From assembly GCA_002352145.1 (NCBI GenBank), contig DEHX01000151.1, positions 1-18,156 on the forward strand: DNA of 18,156 nt. Reading direction: 5' to 3'. The number at the start of each line of letters is the position of its first letter. Position 1 is the first letter of the stretch. This DNA is from Chitinophagaceae bacterium UBA2789 (GTDB lineage: Bacteria; Bacteroidota; Bacteroidia; Chitinophagales; Chitinophagaceae). Under the pieces are notes generated by a model. That model had not been told where the DNA came from. It was given only the letters and a program-made list of their open reading frames with translations, and made no database searches. Of this stretch, positions 7,308 through 13,862 are shown in pieces. The position numbers and the translations under genes are program-made.

Positions 7308-7946
7308 TCAAACTTTAACGATTCCATTCCGGATAGCATATAACACCAGGCCTACCCGGCTTTTGATATTTAGCTTTTCGAAAAGGTCATCACGGTAGCC
7401 GTCAATGGTGCGGTGACTCAGGTTCATTTGTTCGGCTATTTCTTTATAGGTAAGTTCACTTGCAGCCAATTTCAAAAACTCAATTTCTCTCCCTGTCAGG
7501 TTAGCCTGCTCGTCTTTTTCTTCTCCACTTTCAATAATACTTCGCATTAACCGGCCGGTTACCATCTCGGAATAATAAAAACCCTTTGTTACTACTGCCT
7601 CGATAGCTGCTTTCAGTTCAGTTGGATGTGAATCCTTGAGAATATATCCCCTGGCACCGTTCTTCAGCATTTTTATAATATTCTCTTCATCATCATACAT
7701 GCTTAATGCCAGTACTTTTGTTTCAGGACAATTCTGCTTAAACCATGTTGCCGTATCATACCCATTCATGTGTTTCATATTAATGTCAAGAAGCGCTACA
7801 TCAGGCGGACCGGAAGCCTTCACTTTAGATGCTACTTCATTGCCGTCATCTGCTTCGAATAATACCTGGTAACCAGATTCTCTTAGCATACCGGCCAGCC
7901 CATTGCGCAGTAATACATGATCATCAATAAGGGCAACGCTTATCAT
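7308..7946 (-). CDS. NarL/FixJ-family response regulator
   Basis: The 212-residue protein has a receiver domain (1-120) with the acidic pair D8-D9, phosphoacceptor D54 (ALLDINM), S82 in the Thr/Ser switch position and K104 in YILKDS. A LuxR-type helix-turn-helix follows at about 149-205: LTGREIEFLKLAASELTYKEIAEQMNLSHRTIDGYRDDLFEKLNIKSR, with the family TxRE, EIA and S.RTVD-type signatures. All catalytic residues are present, so normal His-Asp phosphotransfer is expected, followed by DNA binding as a dimer. Its ATG overlaps the TGA stop of the upstream kinase gene by 4 nt, so the two are coupled and almost certainly a cognate pair. Targets are unknown; the operon itself and the oxygenase gene 92 nt downstream are the nearest candidates. 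Confidence 0.93.
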   Translation of the reverse strand: MISVALIDDHVLLRNGLAGMLRESGYQVLFEADDGNEVASKVKASGPPDVALLDINMKHMNGYDTATWFKQNCPETKVLALSMYDDEENIIKMLKNGARGYILKDSHPTELKAAIEAVVTKGFYYSEMVTGRLMRSIIESGEEKDEQANLTGREIEFLKLAASELTYKEIAEQMNLSHRTIDGYRDDLFEKLNIKSRVGLVLYAIRNGIVKV

Positions 7947-8773
7947 AAGTTCTCATTTTTTTCTGTAGAATTTTGTTTGCTAACAAAGGGCAAGACAATT
8001 GTAACGGATGTTCCTTCATTTTTAATACTATTCAGGTTAAATTTAGCACAGATCAGCCGGGCCCTGTTATGCATATTACGGATACCAAGTCCCGAATCGG
8101 TATCCTGATCGCCTTCAGCAGTAGGATGAAAGCCTTTCCCATTATCCTTTATTTCCAGCCCTAAATCATTTTCTGTATAGCGGGCCGAAATCCATATAGA
8201 TGAAGCCTCGGCATGCTTGATAATATTATGGAGGGTTTCCTGAACGATACGAAAAAGTATAAGTTCCGTTTGGGGTTCAAGTTTTTTTATTTTTCCCTCT
8301 ACATTGAAGCTTGTCTTATGTACACCGGTCTTTTTAATCATATCGAGCTCATACTCTACCGCCCTTACCAGTCCTAAAGCGGATATATTATCCGTATTAA
8401 AACTTTTCGACAGATCCCGTAGGTCGTTGATGGCTTTGCTAACCTGGATAAGGGCACTTTCAATTTTTTTCTGCAATTCCTCTGTTTTGGAAATATCCAT
8501 CGTATTCAGGTTAAGTTTAGCAAGGCTTAGCACCTGTCCTACGTTATCATGTATTTCCTGCGAAATATTTTTTAAGGTTTGCTCCTGGATTTCGAGTTGC
8601 GACTGAAGTAAGGTCTGCCGGAAATTTACCTTTATTTTCTCCTCATTTAAGAACATTTCGTTTCGCTTACGTATCACATTTCTATAAAATAGAAAGAATA
8701 TTAAAAAAAACAGGATAAATATTATTGTAGCCCCTATCAGATAGTAGCCTGCTTCTGTAATTTGGAGGAGCAT
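7943..8773 (-). CDS. HisKA_3-type sensor histidine kinase lacking a sensor domain
   Basis: The 276-residue protein has one strong N-terminal transmembrane helix (about 11-31), a short coiled linker (about 33-70), a HisKA_3 dimerisation/phosphoacceptor region with H75 in QEIHDNVGQ (72-80), and an HATPase_c domain. The latter shows an N-box around N183 (QETLHNIIKHA), a G1 box DNGKGF (210-215) and a G2 box GLGIRNM (228-234). Only about ten residues precede the helix, so there is no periplasmic, PAS, GAF or HAMP domain; the signal must come from another protein or from the membrane. The first 37 nt of the gene overlap the end of the seven-helix protein gene, and its stop overlaps the response-regulator start. 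This architecture resembles partner-dependent NarL-type kinases. The kinase call is secure; the partner assignment is inference from gene order. Confidence 0.92.
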   Translation of the reverse strand: MLLQITEAGYYLIGATIIFILFFLIFFLFYRNVIRKRNEMFLNEEKIKVNFRQTLLQSQLEIQEQTLKNISQEIHDNVGQVLSLAKLNLNTMDISKTEELQKKIESALIQVSKAINDLRDLSKSFNTDNISALGLVRAVEYELDMIKKTGVHKTSFNVEGKIKKLEPQTELILFRIVQETLHNIIKHAEASSIWISARYTENDLGLEIKDNGKGFHPTAEGDQDTDSGLGIRNMHNRARLICAKFNLNSIKNEGTSVTIVLPFVSKQNSTEKNENL

Positions 8774-9390
8774 AACAAAGCTTTTATTAATAATGGATAA
8801 TATATAACATTCCCGATTGTGTTTAAATTTTTAAATATCTTAAACCGGTTCGGATCATTCCGGAAAACATTTAGAAAAATAGCATTTACATAAAACAGGT
8901 GTACAAAATTTACGATTATTATACCAGTTGCAAGCCAGAAGAAAGGATCCTTTGTTATATCAAAATATTTCTGTTCTGTATACAATTTGTAGTAATAACT
9001 GATGCCTAAAAAAATAGTATAACAGCAGATAACATTTAGAAACGGTGAATTCATTTGTTTATATCCGTAACGGAAAAGAAAAAACACTTGCAGTATCAGT
9101 GCTGCCAAGAATATCGAATGATAAAACCATCGCTTACCTGCTTTTTGTTTTACAGCAAATAGCCTCCAGAAGATGATACACTCTATAATAAAAAAGATGG
9201 CATATATCAAAGTCTTTTTTACATGTATCTGTGTATAAAAACCCAGATAAGACAACCCTTCATTTACAACAGTAAAAAAAAGTAGTAATACAAGCAGCTT
9301 GAATATACCGGGCTGAAGCTTACGATATAGCATCAGCCCGGTGAGAAATGCCGATAATTCAAGAGAATAGTTTATTAAGAAAGTAATCAT
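8737..9390 (-). CDS. Seven-helix integral membrane protein of unknown function
   Basis: I do not recognise this 217-residue protein. It is very hydrophobic, with seven likely transmembrane segments at about 3-22, 28-51, 60-79, 88-106, 117-136, 149-172 and 190-207, and basic connecting stretches (KQKAGKR at 81-87, SSKLQKQ at the C-terminus). It has no signal peptide and no enzyme motif, and is rich in Phe, Ile and Tyr. The gene starts 8 nt after the lipoprotein gene ends, and its last 37 nt overlap the kinase gene in another frame, so its translation is probably tied to kinase production. Given that the kinase has no sensor domain, a role as membrane-embedded sensor or signal transducer is the simplest inference. 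It could also be a transporter-like protein whose activity is monitored. Confidence 0.75.
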   Translation of the reverse strand: MITFLINYSLELSAFLTGLMLYRKLQPGIFKLLVLLLFFTVVNEGLSYLGFYTQIHVKKTLIYAIFFIIECIIFWRLFAVKQKAGKRWFYHSIFLAALILQVFFLFRYGYKQMNSPFLNVICCYTIFLGISYYYKLYTEQKYFDITKDPFFWLATGIIIVNFVHLFYVNAIFLNVFRNDPNRFKIFKNLNTIGNVIYYPLLIKALLCSSKLQKQATI

Positions 9391-9398
9391 CTGTTTAC

Positions 9399-9965
9399 TT
9401 ATGGATCTTCATTGTGCCAGTCATCATAAAACTTAAATGCTATTCCTTTAATGCTAAAAGGCTTTGGACCTTTCTTTCCATTTTCCAATAATCCCCACTC
9501 ACCAATCACAATTGTATTCCTGTTTCTCATTTTCTCAGCACGGCTGTTATATACCGGATCACTCAAATTTCCGGCAATAGAAAATCCTGTTGTATCGTAT
9601 TTAGCAAAGCCAAAGGAAAGAGTGTCAATGTTTGCGTCTATCATATGCTTATATAAAAAAGCAATATTATCCCGGCTCAATTTCAAGTAATGCGTTTGAT
9701 TTATATTCAACCTTGTAAACTCATTTTGATATGCCCCCATGAAATGATTACCAATTCGCTCCGAAACAGGTATGGCGGCACCGATGTTTTTCTCACCCCG
9801 TAAAGCGCCAATTGAATCAACCATTTTCAGGTAATTAATATAACCGGAATCTAATTTATGACATAAGTCTTTGCAGTCTGCCTCTTTGATATTGCTTTGA
9901 CAGGACATAAAAGTGATACCAATGAAAACAACAAGACAACATACGAGCAAAATAATTTTTCTCAT
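9399..9965 (-). CDS. Predicted lipoprotein, first gene of the two-component operon
   Basis: I chose the start at 9965, giving 188 residues: MRKIILLVCCLVVFIGITFMSC is a basic n-region, a hydrophobic core and a lipobox-like FMSC with C22 as the lipidation site. A start at 10022 would bury this signal behind 19 residues. The mature part is soluble and polar, with paired CKDLC cysteines soon after the lipobox, a helical region, then strand-rich sequence (FGFAKYDTTGFSIAGNL, NTIVIGEWGLLENGKKGPK, IKGIAFKFYDDWHNEDP). No family is recognised. It ends 8 nt before the seven-helix protein gene, heading an operon with membrane protein, kinase and response regulator. A periplasmic ligand-binding or interaction role upstream of the kinase is a reasonable but unproven inference. 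Confidence 0.72.
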   Translation of the reverse strand: MRKIILLVCCLVVFIGITFMSCQSNIKEADCKDLCHKLDSGYINYLKMVDSIGALRGEKNIGAAIPVSERIGNHFMGAYQNEFTRLNINQTHYLKLSRDNIAFLYKHMIDANIDTLSFGFAKYDTTGFSIAGNLSDPVYNSRAEKMRNRNTIVIGEWGLLENGKKGPKPFSIKGIAFKFYDDWHNEDP

Positions 9966-10048
9966 AAAATTATTTAAGGTAAAAGAATAAATTAAAATAC
10001 CGCACAAATCTGGTATCTCCAAGTCTAAATACCAATAGTTTTTTAACC

Positions 10049-10077
10049 GATACTATACCGTTTTTTCACCCCTTCCT
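10049..10077 (+). repeat. Left copy of a 29-bp dispersed direct repeat
   Basis: 24 of 29 positions agree with 12210-12238, and the last 20 bases (CCGTTTTTTCACCCCTTCCT) differ at only one base. It overlaps the left arm of the inverted-repeat segment. Confidence 0.55.
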
Positions 10078-10237
10078 ACGTTGGCTTCTAGGCTTCAATC
10101 ATTTCATGCCCGAAATCTAAAAGAAACTGTTTTATCAGAGGCTAAAGAAAATTACAAATGTAAACTCTCCTCAGATTTCGAGATAGTTTAATACCCCGGC
10201 TTATGAGTGGTCGGCTGCTGGTAGGGTGAAAAAACGG
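10058..10237. repeat. 180-bp segment bounded by perfect 14-bp inverted repeats, with nested inner arms
   Basis: CCGTTTTTTCACCC (10058-10071) is perfectly inverted at 10224-10237. Inside, CGAAATCT (10111-10118) is inverted at AGATTTCG (10173-10180). The two pairs share a centre within 2 bp (about 10147.5 and 10145.5). No target-site duplication is visible. It could be a MITE-like remnant, a structured transcript or a cruciform regulatory site. Confidence 0.55.
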
Positions 10238-10259
10238 GGTTAATTGGGTGTAAAGGCGG

Positions 10260-10288
10260 TTTGTCTTTTTTTTGTCTTAATACCTTTA
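10260..10288 (+). promoter_or_regulatory. Weak candidate promoter for the coiled-coil secreted protein gene
   Basis: TTTG (10260-10263) and TACCTTTA (10281-10288, seven of the eight TAnnTTTG positions, with A in place of G) are 17 nt apart, slightly shorter than the usual 19-21. It would give a leader of about 65 nt before the ATG at 10360. Confidence 0.28.
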
Positions 10289-10359
10289 TATTATAACAAC
10301 ATGAATATATCAAAATGCTGTACTCAACTTTCCATCATATAAAACTCTAAAAAACGAAT

Positions 10360-11760
10360 ATGAAAAAAATATTTATCCTGTCATTATTAGTCTATAGTTC
10401 TAAATATGGATTCGGTCAAAATTTGGGTAAAATTTATGCTGACCCGAAGCAAAAAATTAAAATAGAAGAGTTTAAACAAGCTATGAACAGGCAATTTACC
10501 AAAGTTATAACCGGAACTGCATTTAGTAATGTAGGAAATTTTGCTGCAATTAGCACAGATGCCAAATCATTTTCTCTTGCAGGAAATTTTGTAACGGAAA
10601 GAACAGTATGGGGAATTGAATTATCAGGTGGCGCAACAGAAGGAATATTTAAGCTATTCAACAACCAAATACTTAACTCAAATTTTTCAGGCGAAATTAA
10701 ATACCATAGAATTTTAAAAACAGGGTTTGCTTCAAGAAATTTATACGAAGTTGCTGAAGTAGAAAGCCAACTTTCAGAGGCATATATTCAATATAGCAAA
10801 GATTCCTTGGCAATAGCACAAAAAAGAGACCTTTATAAAACGCAGATTGAAATATTTAATAGTGAATCTAAAATCTCCGAAGGAACAAAGCAAAAAGCCA
10901 AAGTTGATTCCCTATTATCGATTGTAGCAATATCAGATAAAATAAAAGATAGTTTAAATGCAGTAAAAGGTAACCTTGAATTCGAAATTGAAAATCACAA
11001 ATTAAATATTGAGATACTAAAAGAACAAATGAATAAAATAATTAAGGACACAGCATACTTCGCAAGAGAAACCTTCAAAAAACGCCAACTTAGAGATGAT
11101 AAAATAATAGAATTAACCAAGAAAAAAAAGAATATTGAACTCTTAGAAACAGATATAACCTGGTTTTCAGCTGGAATTCGGTTTAAGAATAACGATATTA
11201 AACTTTTTGCTCCGCTTAATTTACCGGCAACACAATATAGTGATACAAGTTTTGTTAGCCGTAGAGTTTCCCTTTCAATTTCGAGATTCCGTAGCACTAT
11301 AACACAAAACAGAGATTTCTATTTATCAGGAGGAATTCACATGGATTATACTACAAACATTAATTCCCTAAAAAAGGTTGAGATTGAAGAAACTTTGCCT
11401 GTAAACGGCAACCCACAACAAGCCATTAAAAAAACAATTAATGCCTACCAGGGAAGCTATGAAGAAGGAATAGTTGAGCTCACACTGTTTTGCGACTACT
11501 ACAAATTTTGGGGGCAATCTAACGCACTAGTTGGGCTACACTTTAACCCAACGGTGAATTACTCAGAAAAAATAAAAAAACCAGTTACAAATTTATATTT
11601 AGGAATAATTGTTCCCTTCATTGACAAAGAAAAACAAGCTTCAAAAGTTAGTGTAGAAATATTTTATAGCATGCAGGATATGTTTAATGATTTAAACAAT
11701 AAACCAAAGTCAAGTTCATTTGGTTTAAGGGCAGCATTGCCAATAACATCAATAAAATAA
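10360..11760 (+). CDS. Secreted coiled-coil/beta-strand protein of unknown function, AT-rich
   Basis: I do not recognise this 466-residue protein. A signal peptide (about 1-19, MKKIFILSLLVYSSKYGFG, ending in GQ) sends it out of the cytoplasm. Residues about 115-255 are rich in Lys, Glu, Ile and Leu in heptad-like patterns (for example LNIEILKEQMNKIIKDTAYF), suggesting a long coiled coil. The segments before and after it (about 45-110 and 260-466) alternate hydrophobic and polar residues like beta-strands, and the C-terminus SSSFGLRAALPITSIK resembles an outer-membrane strand. A barrel or surface protein with a helical periplasmic insertion is plausible. Base composition is far more AT-rich than its neighbours (only 11 G or C in the 60 bases from 10981), hinting at acquisition. 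It is followed after 6 nt by a small ORF. Confidence 0.75.
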   Translation: MKKIFILSLLVYSSKYGFGQNLGKIYADPKQKIKIEEFKQAMNRQFTKVITGTAFSNVGNFAAISTDAKSFSLAGNFVTERTVWGIELSGGATEGIFKLFNNQILNSNFSGEIKYHRILKTGFASRNLYEVAEVESQLSEAYIQYSKDSLAIAQKRDLYKTQIEIFNSESKISEGTKQKAKVDSLLSIVAISDKIKDSLNAVKGNLEFEIENHKLNIEILKEQMNKIIKDTAYFARETFKKRQLRDDKIIELTKKKKNIELLETDITWFSAGIRFKNNDIKLFAPLNLPATQYSDTSFVSRRVSLSISRFRSTITQNRDFYLSGGIHMDYTTNINSLKKVEIEETLPVNGNPQQAIKKTINAYQGSYEEGIVELTLFCDYYKFWGQSNALVGLHFNPTVNYSEKIKKPVTNLYLGIIVPFIDKEKQASKVSVEIFYSMQDMFNDLNNKPKSSSFGLRAALPITSIK

Positions 11761-11766
11761 TAAATT

Positions 11767-11952
11767 ATGATTTACTATCAGGCGATTTGCAGATCCCATG
11801 GATGGAGAAGCAGATTATTTGTAACCGAATTAGGTGCGTTAAATGCTGCTAATAACTACAGCAATCAAAATCCCGGACCGCATCAAATGGCAATCTTAGA
11901 AGTATTTGTGCCTATAGAAGCCCTACAAGTCAGATCGGAGCAGGCATTATAA
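11767..11952 (+). CDS. Possible 61-residue small protein
   Basis: An ATG-initiated frame of 61 codons begins 6 nt after the stop of the coiled-coil protein gene. The sequence (MIYYQAICRSHGWRSRLFV at the start, then LGALNAANNYSNQNPGPHQ) has a balanced amino-acid composition and ordinary codons rather than the skew of random AT-rich DNA. There is no signal peptide or membrane helix, no family is recognised, and no clear ribosome-binding sequence is seen, though those are weak in this phylum. It may be a real co-transcribed small protein or the front of a decayed gene. Confidence 0.4.
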   Translation: MIYYQAICRSHGWRSRLFVTELGALNAANNYSNQNPGPHQMAILEVFVPIEALQVRSEQAL

Positions 11953-12209
11953 TATGCAAGGAGAATGAAATTAACGGAGAAAACTCGCCATTGTTATATA
12001 AGGAAAAGAAAGCGCTGATATAGTAAACTATCTGTTTTCTTGTTATCTTAATGGTTTTTACATAAAGCCTTATGTCCCTCATCACCGAATCTCCTATCGA
12101 ACAACTTCCCACGGAAAAAGCAGAAATGATTAGGTTCAGCTTTTCCTCTTTTCAATATCTGCCATTATAAACAATCAGCCACGCAGAGGCATTATCTATC
12201 ATTTTCTAA

Positions 12210-12238
12210 AATACTCCCCCGTCTTTTCACCCCTTCCT
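12210..12238 (+). repeat. Right copy of the dispersed repeat beyond the AT-rich gene pair
   Basis: CCGTCTTTTCACCCCTTCCT (12219-12238) matches 10058-10077 at 19 of 20 bases in direct orientation. It is also an inverted match (13 of 14) to the arm at 10224-10237, so the AT-rich gene and small ORF lie between inverted copies. Confidence 0.55.
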
Positions 12239-12299
12239 TACCGTTATTCTCCTCTTTTCTGTTACTGCTACAGCAACCATTTTTACGGCAATAATCTGC

Positions 12300-12340
12300 A
12301 CCTGTGAAAGCCATTATTGTTTACACTAAAAATCACAGGT
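12300..12340 (+). promoter_or_regulatory. Stem-loop abutting the start codon of the LamG/T9SS gene
   Basis: ACCTGTGA (12300-12307) and TCACAGGT (12333-12340) form a perfect 8-bp stem with a 25-nt loop, ending one base before the ATG at 12342. In mRNA this could limit access to the initiation region; as DNA it could be a binding site. Confidence 0.4.
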
Positions 12341-12341
12341 T

Positions 12342-13610
12342 ATGAACTTCAGACAAATTCTTCTAGTAATGATACTGGTACTTACCAGTTGTTTTCTTTG
12401 CTTCTCTCTTTTTGGACAACCCACTACAAACGGCTTGCTTGCTTATTTTCCACTGAACGGAAATACCAATAATGCCGGCCCGGCTAATATTACTGCCACT
12501 GCCGTTAATACTGGCTATACTACCAATAACGCCAATTTGGCCAACAATGCTTTACAATTTGCAGGTAATCTTAACTCGTATATAGACTTTGTAGATAATG
12601 GCAACCTGGATTTTTCAGGCACCAACAATTTCACTATCTCGTTTTCTTTTTTCTTTAATGGTAGTTCGACCTCAGGTCTCTTAGACAATTGCCTTAACTA
12701 TGGTGGCTGGGGTATTTGGCTTTGGTCTACTGTCGCTGGCACCTGGAACCTTCAGTTTAACTATAAAAATAATTCAGTCGGCAGCGCTGCTGCCACTGCC
12801 TTTACTACTGGTGTATGGCACCATGTGGCCGCTGTACGTAACAATGGTACGATTTCGCTCTATATAGATGGTATTTTCAGGCTATCATCCACTGAAGGAA
12901 CTGCTACGCCAACTTATCCTTTAAATATGAATGCAGGAGCTATGACCTATGGAAGCTTCAGTCCTCCCAGGTATAACCCCTTCGGTGGCAAAATAGATGA
13001 AATAAGGATTTATAACCGGGCATTATCAGCGGGAGAAATTGGAATACTTGTGCCATTTTCGTTACCGCTAAAACTGGGAGAATTTACAGCAGTAAGAAAA
13101 CCAACAGGCATCCGGTTAAACTGGGAAACACTTACTGAGCAAAATACTTCTCATTTTGAAATAGAAAAAAGTACCGATGGGGCCAACTGGAACAGCATAG
13201 GCCGTGTATCTGCTGCTGGTAATTCTGCTGATAAAAGATCGTACAGTTTTACGGATAATTCACCAGGCACAGGTGTTGTATTTTACCGGTTGAAGATGGT
13301 AGATAATGATTCAGCCTTTACCTACAGCCGTGTCATCACTTTGAAAAATGAAAGCCAGTTTACTTCACTGCAACTGTTTCCCAATCCTGTAACAGATAAC
13401 ATGCAGGTCCAAATACCATCATCCGGAAAATTGGATGCCGTAATTTGGATTATCGATGCAGGAGGAAAAACAGTTCATTCACGAACACTACAACTTTCAG
13501 AAGGACAAAATACTGCAAGTATACCAGTACTTCATTTAACGGCTGGTATCTATTACCTTATCATTGATGATGGTAAAAGAAAACATACAAAATCCTTCAT
13601 CAAAAACTAA
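12342..13610 (+). CDS. LamG-domain secreted protein with T9SS type A sorting domain
   Basis: The 422-residue protein has a signal peptide (about 1-26, ending FSLFGQ). Residues about 30-235 form a LamG/concanavalin-like jelly roll: GLLAYFPLNGNTNNA at the start, WHHVAAVRNNGTISLYIDG in the middle and GGKIDEIRIYNRALSAGEI at the end, all typical of LamG_3 domains. Residues about 245-335 look like a fibronectin-like linker (RLNWETLTEQNTSHFEIEKS, FYRLKMVDND), common in T9SS cargo. Residues about 345-422 are the Por secretion tail: LQLFPNPVTDNMQVQIPSSG at its start and GIYYLIIDDGKRKHTKSFIKN at its end. The protein should be secreted through the type IX system and anchored to the surface or released, perhaps binding polysaccharide. 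No catalytic domain is visible. Its gene ends at a strong palindromic terminator. Confidence 0.9.
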   Translation: MNFRQILLVMILVLTSCFLCFSLFGQPTTNGLLAYFPLNGNTNNAGPANITATAVNTGYTTNNANLANNALQFAGNLNSYIDFVDNGNLDFSGTNNFTISFSFFFNGSSTSGLLDNCLNYGGWGIWLWSTVAGTWNLQFNYKNNSVGSAAATAFTTGVWHHVAAVRNNGTISLYIDGIFRLSSTEGTATPTYPLNMNAGAMTYGSFSPPRYNPFGGKIDEIRIYNRALSAGEIGILVPFSLPLKLGEFTAVRKPTGIRLNWETLTEQNTSHFEIEKSTDGANWNSIGRVSAAGNSADKRSYSFTDNSPGTGVVFYRLKMVDNDSAFTYSRVITLKNESQFTSLQLFPNPVTDNMQVQIPSSGKLDAVIWIIDAGGKTVHSRTLQLSEGQNTASIPVLHLTAGIYYLIIDDGKRKHTKSFIKN

Positions 13611-13639
13611 GCATCCTCCTTAACCTGTGATGCATTTGA

Positions 13640-13673
13640 AAAGAGCTGATTATTAATAATCAGCTCTTTCTCT
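13640..13673. terminator. Perfect 30-bp palindrome acting as terminator
   Basis: Bases 13640-13669 form a perfect palindrome (AAAGAGCTGATTATT followed by its exact complement), preceded by AA and followed by CTCTTTTC. The position 30 nt after the LamG stop and the A/T flanks fit a bidirectional intrinsic terminator. Confidence 0.75.
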
Positions 13674-13781
13674 TTTCAAAATAAAAAGTTAACACCCTTT
13701 ATTTTTTGCCATTCGTCAGGCAGAATAAACCATTCACCTAAATCCAATAATTACCGCCTCATTCGCCATTATCTTCAACCT

Positions 13782-13840
13782 ACGAAGAGGTTAGTATATC
13801 ACATAAATATGTGATGTAACTCAAAAGGAGTGGTCTTCGT
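13782..13840 (+). promoter_or_regulatory. Nested inverted repeats upstream of the DUF5916 gene
   Basis: ATCACAT (13798-13804) and ATGTGAT (13809-13815) flank a 4-nt AAAT centre. They sit within an outer pair, ACGAAGA (13782-13788) and TCTTCGT (13834-13840). The inner site has the look of an operator. No exact TAnnTTTG box was found nearby. Confidence 0.4.
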
Positions 13841-13862
13841 CAAACCAACTATAAGTATAGCC

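Larger units (their letters stand above)
9966..10359. other. 394-bp divergent intergenic region with concentric inverted repeats
   Basis: No convincing gene is present. The region separates the minus-strand signalling operon from the AT-rich plus-strand gene, so both promoters should lie here. TACATTTG on the minus strand (10155-10162) matches the TAnnTTTG consensus but has no clear -33 partner. A plus-strand candidate is listed separately. The segment also holds the 180-bp inverted-repeat structure and a tandem GGCTTC pair near 10084-10096. Confidence 0.6.
11953..12341. other. 389-bp intergenic region, possible gene remnants and leader
   Basis: No confident gene. A 32-codon ATG frame (12072-12170, MSLITESPIEQLPTEKAEMI at its start) has protein-like composition but no supporting context and may be a remnant. 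Small hairpins occur at 12060-12075 (ACATAA/TTATGT) and 12261-12277 (GTTACTG/CAGCAAC, one mismatch). GGAAAAAGC (12113-12121) with GCTTTTCC (12139-12146) is a possible weak terminator. The right repeat copy lies at 12210-12238. Confidence 0.5.

Noticed and set aside
9966..10022. Upstream start (10022) for the lipoprotein gene
   Set aside because: It would place 19 residues before a complete lipoprotein signal sequence; the ATG at 9965 gives a normal n-region, hydrophobic core and lipobox.
10360..11760. TolC-like or other named outer-membrane family for the coiled-coil protein
   Set aside because: No diagnostic motif could be seen; the combination of coiled coil and strands is too general to name a family.
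11930..12112. Minus-strand 60-codon frame in the intergenic region
   Set aside because: Composition is not protein-like in pattern, there is no neighbour or promoter support, and it overlaps the end of the small plus-strand ORF.
10049..12341. Integron-like attC sites or phage attachment sites flanking the AT-rich genes
   Set aside because: The repeats lack the paired GTTRRRY/RYYYAAC boxes, and no integrase or tRNA gene is nearby; short related repeats alone do not support it.
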